Source of the DNA: Echinometra lucunter
Taxonomy: Eukaryota > Echinodermata > Echinoidea > Camarodonta > Echinometridae
Direction of reading: 5' to 3'
Length of the DNA: 64,000 bases
Assembly (NCBI GenBank): GCA_029962745.1
Contig: CM057162.1
Span: forward strand, 14,110,657-14,174,656
In this document: positions 54,260-64,000 of the stretch, piece after piece
Layout: each line of letters starts with the position of its first letter
How positions within the stretch are numbered: the first letter of the stretch is position 1
Notes under the pieces: model-generated
Seen by the model: only the letters and a program-made list of their open reading frames with translations
Told to the model about the DNA's origin: nothing
The model's database searches: none
Program-made: the position numbers and the translations under genes

Positions 54260-55779
54260 CCTGATGTTTCTAGTTCAGATGCATCCGATTTCATCGGATT
54301 TGACCTCAGTGTTTTTTGGTGGTGTCGATGAAATAACGGTCTACACAGGAGAGGTCGTTGATCTAGAGGGCGCTATAAAAGGTGATCACTAAATTGCACT
54401 GAGCATTGGTAAATTGGCAACTCTAAAAATAAGGTGACTATCTTCAGCCAAAGAACTTTTGATAGAGATCGTAAGTTCCGATGTGCAAGAGAGACGCCCC
54501 TGCAAGCTTGAACTCTCACCTGAAAAATTGAATAACTTTTGTATTTCTGAATTTTCTGAATTCTACATTCATGAGTAGTTAGAAGATGAATTTAGACACG
54601 CTTCTTTGATGGTTTTGTGAAAATTTCTGCAAGCGTCTTCAAAAGAGGAGCAAAAATATAGAGAAATGACGTCATTATATGCCTTGCTTTCGATCACGTG
54701 ATCATGTAACTCGCGCGCGGCCAGTCAGTACCTAGTCTCAAAAAGAGTCTCTTTATATCAAATCGTCAAACAAGCAACATATTTGTTACACTAAACATCG
54801 GAAATTGACTGCAACAGAAAGAAATGAGGTCTGGCCTCAATGGATATATTAGACTACATTGATCATGAATGAAACGTGGAAAAAACCCAGCGTGTGTAAT
54901 AACACGTGAAAGTGAAACCATGTACTATATATAGCAGCGCGCGGCCAGGTCAGGGCCGAGGTCTCCCCAGGGGACTGTGCTTGGCATGAAAATTTGGGTT
55001 GAGGCCTTGAGGGCTTAAATTTATGGAACAGTGCAGCAAAGAAAATTAAAGGAATGGAAAGAAGATTTACTTGGTTAAATTATGTTTAAAACCTCCCTGG
55101 TTAAATGGAAGCTCCATTAAAGTGCATTCTCCGGAAAAACCAGGGATGGGGGACTTGGATTTACATAAGTACTTTGTAAATTACTGTGTTAAAAAATGTT
55201 AAGCCTTGAATAAATGTTTATAAAAACAAGAAGATAGAATAAAAGTTTTTCGAGTCTGATGGTGCATAATTTTCTGGAAAAGGATTGAACTCCATTCTCC
55301 TCCTTCTCCTCCTCCTCTTCTTCTTCTTTTAATTATTCTTCATCTTCTTCATCACGATCATGCTCCCTTGCATCACATTCTTAATTCTCCCAATCTTCCT
55401 CGTCATCACCATCATCATCATCCTCTTCCTCTTCATCGTATTTGCTCATCTTCAGGCCACCTCCTCATCGAATCATCATCCCCATCTTTATCACCACCAT
55501 CACCACCATCATCATTATTATCATCATCTTCTTTATCATTATCCTCCCATAAGCCACAATAATTTTCTTCATTTGTTTTGTTTGTCAATACGACTTTCTA
55601 AATTCAAATTTTTTATCATTGTAAATATTCAGTAAAATCATTGCTTATTATGCAAATAATTGCGAAATTATTGCATGAAATATTATTGCTGAAGTTCTAA
55701 ATCAATCATCACTTCAATACGAAAGAGAGAGAGAGAGAGAGAGCAGAAGGAAGAAAGAGAAACTTGCGAGCTATGCAGG
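54260..55779. other. Unassigned DNA with CTT/CAT simple repeats
   Basis: No exon or TE end was recognised from 54260 to 55300. 55300-55545 is a compound CTT, CAT and CCAT microsatellite whose His/Ser-rich frames are artefacts. A (GA)n run lies at 55724-55743. Confidence 0.4.
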
Positions 55780-55997
55780 TGCAGTGACAGCGCATTGCAC
55801 GCACAATGTATGCACAGCGGTAACAGCCGGCCGGCCCTAGCCCTAGCCCTGCGCAGCAGCGCACATCGCACTATAACTGTGTACAAATTGCAATCTACAC
55901 GGTACGTCGACGTCGTCCGACGAGGGCGAAAAATCGCCAAAAAACATCGTCATCGGCCTCAGGAAGTTCTGTAAGGGAAGAAATAAACATTAGCAGG
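55780..55997 (+). promoter_or_regulatory. CpG-rich promoter and leader exon candidate
   Basis: A CpG-rich stretch with GGCCGGCCCTAGCCCTAGCC and ACGTCGACGTCGTCCGACGA runs into AACATTAGCAG followed by a donor GTATGTAAC, so the exon end is 55997. There is no open frame across the exon, so it would be a noncoding leader. It precedes the right copy of the terminal exon on the same strand, a parallel to 36.1-36.4 kb in the left copy, though the sequences are not alike. Confidence 0.3.
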
Positions 55998-56299
55998 TAT
56001 GTAACATAATTCATTGTGTTAATTATGTAATCTTTAATGTTTAAAACATTTTATTTAGGCGGAACGATACACTTTTAAATCAAAATGTAATACATGTATG
56101 CGTCTAGTTGTCGAAGACTAAGCGCTGTAGATACTATGACAACATTCAACTTGCGGGAAATTTGATTTTTAATAATTGCGCAATAATTACGTCATCGGGC
56201 TGAACTGGCCAAGTTTGAACGTAATTTAAACGAGCTCCCGAGGACGAAATCGCGTAGTAGGATTAGCCAAATTTTAAATGGATTTTTCTCCAATTCTAG

Positions 56300-56322
56300 G
56301 ACACTCTGGACACTGGAAGTTG
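56300..56322 (+). other. Possible 23-bp microexon
   Basis: GACACTCTGGACACTGGAAG plus TTG lies between a good acceptor (TTTTTCTCCAATTCTAG) and a strong donor (GTAAGTTT). It is 300 bp after the leader donor at 55997. Evidence is splice signals only. Confidence 0.25.
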
Positions 56323-56431
56323 GTAAGTTTGTCTAATTTATAATTCTCTCTTGATTAATTATTATAATTAAGTATAATAAAGGCAAGAAATAGCAAATCA
56401 GAAATTCTCATTGGAAAACCTAATGTCTACA

Positions 56432-56821
56432 GAATGTTTGTGAAAATGGGGTCACTGACACTGTAATGGTTTGCCTGCTCGTTGCGCATATATGTATCTC
56501 TATGGAGCGGGCATACATGCATGCAGCTGGCCCGTCAGCACAGGCACTGAGTGCGCTCAAGCAGTGGTGATCTTCGGGCAGCTCTGGCTGGCATTGGCTT
56601 TGTATGTGCGGCACGGTGCGGGTCTCTTTTCACCAAAAATGATGCTCATTGGAACGGATTGTTGCGGCCGGAACGGGCATACATGCATGCAGCTCTGAAT
56701 AAGAAAAAAATGCTATGCATTGTTTGGAACGGAAATTTGAGTGTTAAAATGGGGTCTTCTCCGCGGCACATACATATACCCACCACACATTATATACCGA
56801 GTGCCCCCCCCCCCCCCCCCC
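56432..56821 (+). mobile_element. GGGGGCACT element, copy 2, 5'-truncated
   Basis: Same interior and right end as copy 1 (CATTGTTTGGAACGGAAATT, CGGCACATACATATACCCAC, C run at 56804-56822), but the left end is missing at the duplication boundary. It is the most diverged part of the duplication. Confidence 0.65.
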
Positions 56822-58158
56822 CGATTTGAAGAGCAGTCTTTGTCAGGGAACCTTTCTGCTAGATCTGAGCTGTAGGTCTATCATATCTACATTTATGTCT
56901 GAGCTTGATGTGTAATACACTACTGTATATGACATTTACATCAAGCTTTACATGACTCCTCTCTTCCGTTTCTTTTTTCTCTAGCTCTCTTCCTGTTTTT
57001 CTCTCTGTCTCCCACACTTCCTTGTTCCTTTTTCTTGATTTTGTAACAGTGTTCAACTTGTCAGTCAGTATGTGTATGTGAATGTGTGGGTTTGAGTATG
57101 TGTGGTGTATGATTGTGTGTACATGTATATTTGCTCTGGTCAGTTATACTGTATTTCGTAATAACTTATGATTTTCTTGTTTGTTTAAATATATTTTGTT
57201 GGTTTGTATATGTACAGGACTTCTCCTTACAACTTGGTTTTCTTTTGGCTCCTTTGGATTTTATTGGTAATTCTTAGTAATATTTGTCTGTACTTTACTT
57301 TGTGTTTTAATGTAGAAATGAATAAATAAATGAATGAATGAACACTGCCATGCCGATAATTGATCACAAGACACGACCTTTGTACATGTATGTGTATTCC
57401 AGTGATCAGCTTTAACCCATAGCAGTACAGAGCTTTCTTGAGGTCTAAATTAATCATCTTCAATCCTCAAATTGGCAATACAAATGATTTTTTTTCCATG
57501 TTTACATAGCTTGAAAAAAATAAATATGGATATAACATAAACCAAAATGAAATATAATTGTAAAATTGAATCAGAAATTGCTAATTTGAACACAAAAATA
57601 GTGATTATATATCATTCACTGTGTTGCCAATTTAAAGAGTTTAATGTTTATTTACACTTAAACTGCTCTAATTCGAGAACGCCACACTATACAGCGATGG
57701 GAATGGGCTCACATTTGTCAGTGCATTTTTCTCTTTGTGCCCATGTATGATATGTACTACCCTACATTCTGAACCAACAGATACTGCAAAAGTGTCTCCT
57801 AAAGGTGACTCTGTACCTCTATGGGTTAAAGGCTGTGGAATTCTTTATTATTCAATTCAGTTCAAGACTTTATTCTAGACTCAGCTTCATAAGCAGAGGT
57901 CCATATAACATATTTACATGTACATAAACTGATAAACAATGAACAAAAAGAAAGCCCCCCCCCCCAAAAAAAAAATTGTTTAATAATAATAATAATGATA
58001 ATAATGATAACAACAACAATACTTGCAATATTTGTTTCATCCCGGGAATTCATTATAAAGAAATTTATAAGTGTTTTCCAAAAATTTGAATACTATTTGT
58101 GTTGGCAAAACATGCTGAAATAAATAGACGTACATGCTTATTACAACAACAATTTTTC

Positions 58159-58624
58159 ATGCCCCAGTAGACGAAGTTTGGAAGGGGCATTAAGCGTTGC
58201 ACCTGTCCGTCGCCAAATTGGTTTCCGCGTGATGACTAAAAAAATATTGGACAGATTTTAATCATTTTGATGTGCAGGTAAATGATACTAAAATACAGGT
58301 CAAGTTCGAATTCAGAGTCTACATATGTCAAAGGTCAACGGTCACAGCTCATGACATGTGCAAATTTTGGTTTGAGTTCGATAGCTTGAAAAAAATATTG
58401 GACAGATTTTTTGGTGTGTAGGTACATGTAGATGACACAAGTCAGGTCAAGTTTGAATGTGGAGTCCACAAGTCAAAGGTCACAGCTCATTATACATGTA
58501 TTTGAAAATCAGTAAAAAAATGTGGTAACTTCTGAAATGTTTGATGGATTTTAATCTTTCTTGGTATGTCACTAGACAACAGTGACATACAGCTTAAGTT
58601 CGAATTCAGATTAAGTGGGGGCAT
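58159..58624. mobile_element. Hairpin-ended element, TGCCCC/GGGGCA, right copy
   Basis: Counterpart of 39498-39962, nearly identical. Confidence 0.55.
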
Positions 58625-59465
58625 CCATGTCCTATGGATACAAAACGTTTTTTCTAGTTTTTATCTTTAATGTTGGAGGTAGAAGAGCATTCACTAGTTT
58701 TGTCTCTGAGGTCAATACTGTTGATATATTGGTCATACCAGTGCAGCTTCGGGAATGAGGCAAACTCCCATGGATCAATTTAAGACTATAAACAGCAGAG
58801 GAATATACACATATACCCCACAGCTACACAAATCTGCAGCAACATCATATCAAATATGAGGTTTGAACTTGAAGTATGAAAATACTGGGTAGTTTATTTG
58901 AAATGCTGTAGCTTTATGTAGGAAAAACAATTAGTGAATACACATAGGCTCTACAGCTATGTAATCTATGGAAATGAAACATCAGAAATACAAAGTTGTA
59001 AGCATGGAAATTGAATATTGCTTTACAAGCAAGCTGTCGTAGAAAATCCCTCTCCTTTGATGATCAGTGAACTCATGGAATTTATAACCAGTTGACTACT
59101 GAATTTTTACAATCCCCATAGGTTTTGTGCAGGGACCAACCAGTTTCAGTATTCAGTGGGTTAAAGCATTGCATTTTTATCAAATTGAAGTGCTGCATCT
59201 GCATTTGTTTGTTTGATATTATTTTGTTTATTATGTAAATGATATTTTTTTAAAAACTCATCAGGTGTTCTTTTATTTGTTCTCTTTGCTAATGGGCAGC
59301 AGTTATGTGATTTCATATAGTGGTTCTGGAGTAAAATGTTATAAACTTGATGGATACGAGTACAAATGGGTAGCCAGTTCATGAGTTGCAGGTGAGGCAT
59401 CAAAAAGCCAAGATTTGTTTGAATTCATGTAAAGTCTTGTTAATAACTTTTCTATCATATTTCAG

Positions 59466-59606
59466 CCTCTTACAATGTCAGGGAGAAGGAATGGCTATCA
59501 TGTCACACTTTACACTCCAGGTCACATTCCCACTGGTAGTGGGGCTGTGACAGTCTTGGCAGGGGTTGACTTCAAAGTTGAAGATGTAAAATTGCTGCAA
59601 TTTTAA
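59466..59606 (+). CDS. Candidate terminal exon, right copy
   Basis: Identical in structure and sequence to 40804-40944: acceptor TATCATATTTCAG, 46 codons, TAA at 59604-59606. It adds no independent support for coding, because the flanking noncoding DNA is equally identical. If the duplication is real, the locus would carry two 3' ends for one gene or two genes. Confidence 0.4.
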   Translation, partial: PLTMSGRRNGYHVTLYTPGHIPTGSGAVTVLAGVDFKVEDVKLLQF

Positions 59607-59970
59607 ACAAAATTCTGGGAAAATATTCATTTGGGGCACTTTAAACTGTTAAAGATTATTAATGTCTTGTTAACATTCCCCCAAGTGGATCTCTGCAGAT
59701 TCTAAGCTACATCAGGTGCATGTAACAAGGGGGGGGGGGGGGGTTGGAAACCCCGAAGGCCACCGCCGGAAATTTTTTTCAAGAAGTGGAAGGTGGATGA
59801 TCGTTATAATGCGAGTGAGCTAAAAATAAGTGGAAAAAAATGATGTGAGACTGAGAAGCCTCATTTTCCTATCAAAATGCATTCTAGACATATATAATAT
59901 TTAAAGTCGCTCACTCGTGGGCTTTCATGGGGAATTTGACACCATGGGTGCTTACTGGATAGAAGTGTGT

Positions 59971-60181
59971 GTCAGGACAACTGTCTCCTGGACATTTACC
60001 AACTGGACAACTACGACGCCACAATCACTCTCCCCCCCGACAATTACCCATCAGCCAATTACCGACAAGAACCCTGTGGGACAATTACATCAAGGACAAA
60101 TGCATGTACCACCTAGGACTATTACTTCCAGGACAGTTATTATCCTAGGACAATTCCCCCGAAATGATAACACACAGGACA

Positions 60182-60215
<34 letters not shown>

Positions 60216-60216
60216 G
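59971..60216 (+). repeat. Degenerate GGACAATTA array, right copy
   Basis: Counterpart of 42741-42976. The terminal C run is about 29 bases here versus about 12 in the left copy. Confidence 0.6.
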
Positions 60217-61337
60217 AGAACATACACGCCTTCCCCAGGACAGTGCTACGAGGCTGTTAACCCCTAGGACACTTGCCACCAGTTCATATTCCATTGTGAT
60301 ACATACTTATCTCATGAACTTGCAATAATGTGTCCTTGTTTAGCTAGAGACTGTATGTACATGAATGGTGTCCAGTCTCTTTCTCAAATTCAGTTCAATA
60401 TTAGGGGTTAAAATTCATACAGAAATTGTAAATGCAATGGGGTTTCATACTCACACACATAAAAGTTGTTCCAAATGTCTCCTTATAGTAGAATCCAAAC
60501 CATACAAAAACATAGATATATGGGACTACACACAGTTTTTCGACTTAGACCGAAAACTATCCTTTCTCTCCTTTCTTTTGTAAATTTTTCAATTAGATAA
60601 TCTGAAGGACATTGTGTCATACCAAATTAAAAGAAAATATTACAAAATAAGTTGCTCAAAAGGTATAAAAAAAAATAAATACAGTGTACTAAGTAGTGCT
60701 GAAGAAAATGTAACGTGACTAACCGTAACACGACTAACCAAGATTTTGGAGTCTATTTAAAAATACAGGGAGGAAAACTTTTGAATTTTGTGGATAAACA
60801 TTTGTCATCGTATCAGAAGTAAGAGTGATATGGCTCTAAGTATGAGGTACAACACAGTAAGGAGGGATTTTTGTTTTCTTAAAACATTGATTATTTTCTT
60901 GTGTCCTTTTTTTTGTAACGTTATTAAGCATGGTCAATAGTTCTCATTATAGCTCCGGCATTGTCCAGTTGCTTTTTATTTTTTATGTATTGTAAACCTA
61001 GGTTGGAGGAATATGTTGTAACAAGATTAGGGCTTGAAATGAAATAGATATTGAATTAGCTGTATCTAAAGGTATGAAAATTTGCTTAAATGTAATGTTA
61101 CTAATCATGGAATTGCCCATATGTGAAAATCAAGATAGTGTCTACAACAACAACAAAAATGTGTGAGAACGTACATGTATAACTATACATGTAAGGGTGT
61201 ACATGTATGTAAACTTTTGGGCCAACTGTGTCTAAATTTAAATTACAAAACTTATGGTAATCTGTACATTTTGTCTGGTTTCATTCTGTACAGTTGATTT
61301 CTGTGGTGTCAGGAGCATCCTAAATGGAAGGGAAACC
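60217..61337. other. Noncoding part of the right copy, holds the empty site
   Basis: Matches 42977-43976 and then 47695-47863 directly. The junction near 61182-61192 is the uninterrupted target of the 3.7-kb transposon. Confidence 0.7.
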
Positions 61338-61617
61338 GTCTAAGACTACTGGAGACTACTAGACTAGACTACTAGACTACTTAGACTACTAGAGAGACTA
61401 CTGCTGAGACTACTGGAGAAACTGCTGGTGAGACTGCTGGAGAGACTAGTGGAGAGACTAGTGGAGAGACTAGTGGAGAGACTACTGGTGAGACTGCTGG
61501 AGAGACTAGTGGAGAGACTAGTGGAGAGACTACTGGTGAGACTGCTGGAGAGACTAGTGGAGAGACTGCTGGAAAGACTACTGGAGAGACTAGTGGAAAG
61601 ACTAGTGGAGAGACTAC
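61338..61617. repeat. 12-bp minisatellite, right copy, about 22 units
   Basis: Units of GAGAGACTAGTG with ACTGGTGAGACTGCTG variants in a higher-order pattern; an expanded counterpart of 47864-48017. Confidence 0.9.
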
Positions 61618-61918
61618 ATGGCATAGAGACATGCCCAGTACAAGGTAATAATTTTGGCTTTTTTTTTTTAAAAGCATCTGTGCATTTACCTGAATGCACC
61701 TTTACTTGCACACTTTATTTGCCCGGGCTCCATGCAACAATCTTTCTAGTCTGTCTTTTCTGATGATGTGCCTAACGAAATTTAGTTGGTACTTTATAAC
61801 GGTAGCTTTGAGGTCGCATCCCTCCTCCTCCATTATGATAATAGGGAGCTTTCACAAACACGACAGAGGAAGCCACACAGTGTTAAAGAGCATTCACTCT
61901 TTTGGGGAACACAGACAT

Positions 61919-62412
61919 CCCGGGGGGGGGGGGGGGGGGGGGGGGCACTCAGTATATAATGCGTGGTGGGTATGTGCCGCGGAGAAGACCCCCATTTTTA
62001 CACTCAAATTTCTGTTCCAAAGCATAGCATTTTTATCTTATTGAGAAAAAGAACAAAGAAAGCCTTTCCAAAGCATAGCATTTTTTTCTTATCGAGAAAA
62101 AAGAAGAGAGAAATCCGTTCCAAAGCTTCGCATGTTTTTCGTTACGCCGTTCCGGCCGCAATGATCCGCTACAGTGAGCTGCATTTTTGGTGAAAAGCGG
62201 CTCACAGAGCGCTGTCAGACCATCGCCTCTGCGCGAGCGCACTCACACGCAGACGAACCGTTCCAAAGACAAACATTTGTAGTTCTGAAGCCCGTTCCGA
62301 AGACCCTCCTTTTCACAATAAGCCCGTTCCAAAGCCCCCGTTTTTTGTCTCGCCCGTGGCACATACCTACCACTTTTGGGGTAAAGTACCCCCCCCCCCC
62401 CCCCCAGGGCAA
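61919..62412 (-). mobile_element. GGGGGCACT element, copy 3, with empty site in the left copy
   Basis: It starts CCCGGGG with a G run then GGCACTCAGTATATAATGCG, and ends GTGGCACATACCTACCAC, a C run and CAGGGCAA. ACAT flanks both sides (61915-61918 and 62413-62416). The left copy has an uninterrupted CAGACATATGAC at 48304, so this is a bona fide insertion with a 4-bp target duplication. Seven words near CCGTTCCAAAGC are spread inside. It has no coding capacity. Confidence 0.8.
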
Positions 62413-62744
62413 ACATATGACTTGACAATGGGAAGCAGCAGCTGCTGCTTCCTCTCTCTCACTCTCTCTCTACCAGCACATTTTTTCTCATGCCATGGCC
62501 AGGCTAGGCGAGCACCAGGCAAGATCTCTGATGGCTGCGCTGAGGATAGGCTGGCTGCGTGTTACCATACATACACACTTATGCTGGCTATCTACCCAGC
62601 TGCATCCTACATCAAGTATGGATGTTATTTTGGCTGAGAACCGTTCTTGTTTTCAACAGGACAGAGAGCTATTTGGATTTAAGCATGCACAGTACATAAT
62701 TTTGCACACAACACGTTAAATTAACATCTGCGTTGTGTTTGCGA

Positions 62745-63104
62745 AAGCCCCTAAATATATATTACATTTATATAGTGCATTACCTAAATACTTCATTTTA
62801 TTCATTCATTTTTTTTATCATGTTATTACCCCTGATCACTGGATTTCTAGCCTGCGCACAAGTGAGCACCATCTCCACTCCTTCAGGAGCATTCCTACCA
62901 TTTTGCATCATTCACATGCATACATGCAGGGCAATGGCAAAGGCAATCACATTGGCTTTCAGCAATCCTCACAGGTACGGTACCCATTTGCTCCTGGGTG
63001 GAGAGTGGCAAATGTTGATTCATATCTTACCAAAGGAAATTAGCGCTGTGGCGGGACCCGAACTCGGACCACGAGATCCACAGTCCAGTGACATATCTAC
63101 CAAA
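62745..63104 (-). repeat. tRNA-derived SINE, right copy
   Basis: Counterpart of 48650-49005. The B-box-like word (inverse of CGGGACCCGAACTC) is intact at 63051-63064. Confidence 0.65.
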
Positions 63105-63235
63105 CAATGAAACTTCTACCACATTCTGTCAAGTATTTGCTGATTTGGGATCTTTTTGACCTAGGGTACCTTCAACATCTTCCACATTTCCATTGAGTTC
63201 AGCCTTTTCTGATTGTGTACACTACACACTACACA

Positions 63236-63578
63236 TCGGGACCAGCGCCCATCCATATAAGTGAAATGGCCGGATATGAGAGTAATGTAGGGGGACACCT
63301 TTTCTATGAAAATTTATGGGGTAGAGAGGTCTATTTGCTGTAAAATATCCGTTTCGTTGGTGTTGTGGATGATTGTAAATGATCAATAATATCTTTCCGT
63401 TTGTACGAGATGAAAATGAAATAAAATTAAACAGAAAATTGCCCACAATGTTCCGTCTCCAAGGCTTGTAGGTGAACTGGATGAAGAATAAAAAAGGTAA
63501 GCTGGCCTGGGAACAGCCGGTTAATAAAGGAGTCCGAATAAATGAAGGCCGGATAAGCGAGGTTGGACTATTCCAGTA
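63236..63578. mobile_element. pogo-like TIR element, right copy, left tip lost
   Basis: Counterpart of 49157-49523. The left TIR is replaced by CACTACACACTACACATCGG; the right TIR GCCGGATAAGCGAGGTTGG is intact. Confidence 0.6.
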
Positions 63579-63777
63579 TTGACCAAGCATAGCATTTTGG
63601 GAATCTTCTTGTCTGTTTTTAAAGATTTATCGGTCAAGATATTCCTCTTCTCTATCACTGATAAGTGTGACTCATTATTACATTACGTTACGATTTGATT
63701 ACATTATCTCACCTTTTATTGGACTTGCCTGCTAATGATAATAAATATTGTACAGATATTGCCTGCCTATAGTTTTA

Positions 63778-63914
63778 ATATAACATTTCATTTCCCCGAT
63801 GGAGTTATGTTTTACCCAGGGAATTATATTTTCCCCTGAAGGGCGCAGCACTGAGGGAAAATATTGTCCCGAGGGGAAATATAGCTTCGGAGGGGAGATG
63901 AAATGTTATTTATT
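63778..63914. repeat. Short fold-back segment, right copy
   Basis: Counterpart of 49858-50000: AACATTTCATTTCCCC faces GGGGAGATGAAATGTT. Confidence 0.5.
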
Positions 63915-64000
63915 AAAGAGATAGACCAGACAATATCTGTTATGTTATTATAGTAAACAGTGAATGTATAATATGTGCTGTGATTGGTTAAATTTGCATC

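Larger units (their letters stand above)
56432..64000 (+). repeat. Right copy of the large direct duplication
   Basis: It matches 37764-50085. It begins inside a GGGGGCACT element and is cut by the window end. Relative to the left copy it lacks 1443 bp (41283-42725) with a 2-bp AC microhomology at the junction, lacks the 3.7-kb transposon, carries an extra 494-bp element, and has a longer 12-bp minisatellite. Confidence 0.9.

Noticed and set aside
53542..54331. Frames of 235-250 codons on both strands
   Set aside because: They are drawn through the 500-N gap.
36318..56322. Similarity of GACACTCTG-AAGTT in the two leader candidates (36318-36342 and 56300-56322)
   Set aside because: About 18 of 23 matches over a short stretch, with no similarity on either side; probably chance.
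1..64000. Integrated virus or giant self-synthesising transposon
   Set aside because: No capsid, integrase, DNA polymerase or packaging ATPase motif was seen; the only enzymes recognised are LINE reverse transcriptases and endonuclease remains.

Overview
The window looks like animal nuclear DNA, most likely from a marine invertebrate deuterostome such as an echinoderm. That assignment is an inference from overall character, not from a gene I could name. It is AT-rich, has no long cellular reading frames, shows exon-like islands bounded by GT/AG splice signals, and is packed with non-LTR retrotransposons, terminal-inverted-repeat (TIR) elements, foldback elements, a tRNA-derived SINE, microsatellites and many G or C homopolymers. 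A 500-base run of N (53760-54259) is an assembly gap.

Host genes are sparse. The best candidate is a three-exon gene on the + strand (start codon 5891, stop 8399-8401, poly(A) signal 8484-8489). Its exon phases agree and it would encode about 76 residues with one hydrophobic segment. It starts about 300 bp from a possible first exon on the opposite strand (5403-5592), which suggests a divergent promoter. An isolated internal exon lies at 16174-16255. A terminal exon (40804-40944) is present twice, again at 59466-59606. CpG-rich promoter-like stretches followed by splice donors occur near 36.1-36.4 kb and 55.8-56.0 kb. I recognise none of these gene families.

19.3-26.5 kb is a nested stack. 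A TIR element is split by a 5'-truncated L1/Tx1-like LINE on the - strand with a 12-bp target duplication. That LINE is in turn split by a 2.55-kb foldback element with 16-bp repeat arrays at both ends, and by a 1.1-kb element with terminal GTCTCGCCTGC repeats. 32.7-34.3 kb is a hAT-like element with a perfect 8-bp target duplication and an internal satellite. A second LINE (CR1/Jockey-like, - strand) occupies 50.6-53.76 kb and runs into the gap.

The largest structure is a direct duplication: 37764-50085 and 56432-64000 are two copies of one region. They differ by whole transposons. The left copy has a 3.7-kb TIR element that the right lacks, the right copy has a 0.5-kb element that the left lacks, and the right copy carries a 1.44-kb deletion. 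Divergence is mosaic: almost none in 38.5-41.2 kb, several percent elsewhere. With the gap between them, the copies may be two haplotypes placed in tandem by the assembler, or a true segmental duplication. The paired empty sites reveal two transposable elements I cannot assign to a family, each carrying a distinctive dispersed internal motif (AGAGACGTTC and GCTTTGGAACGG).
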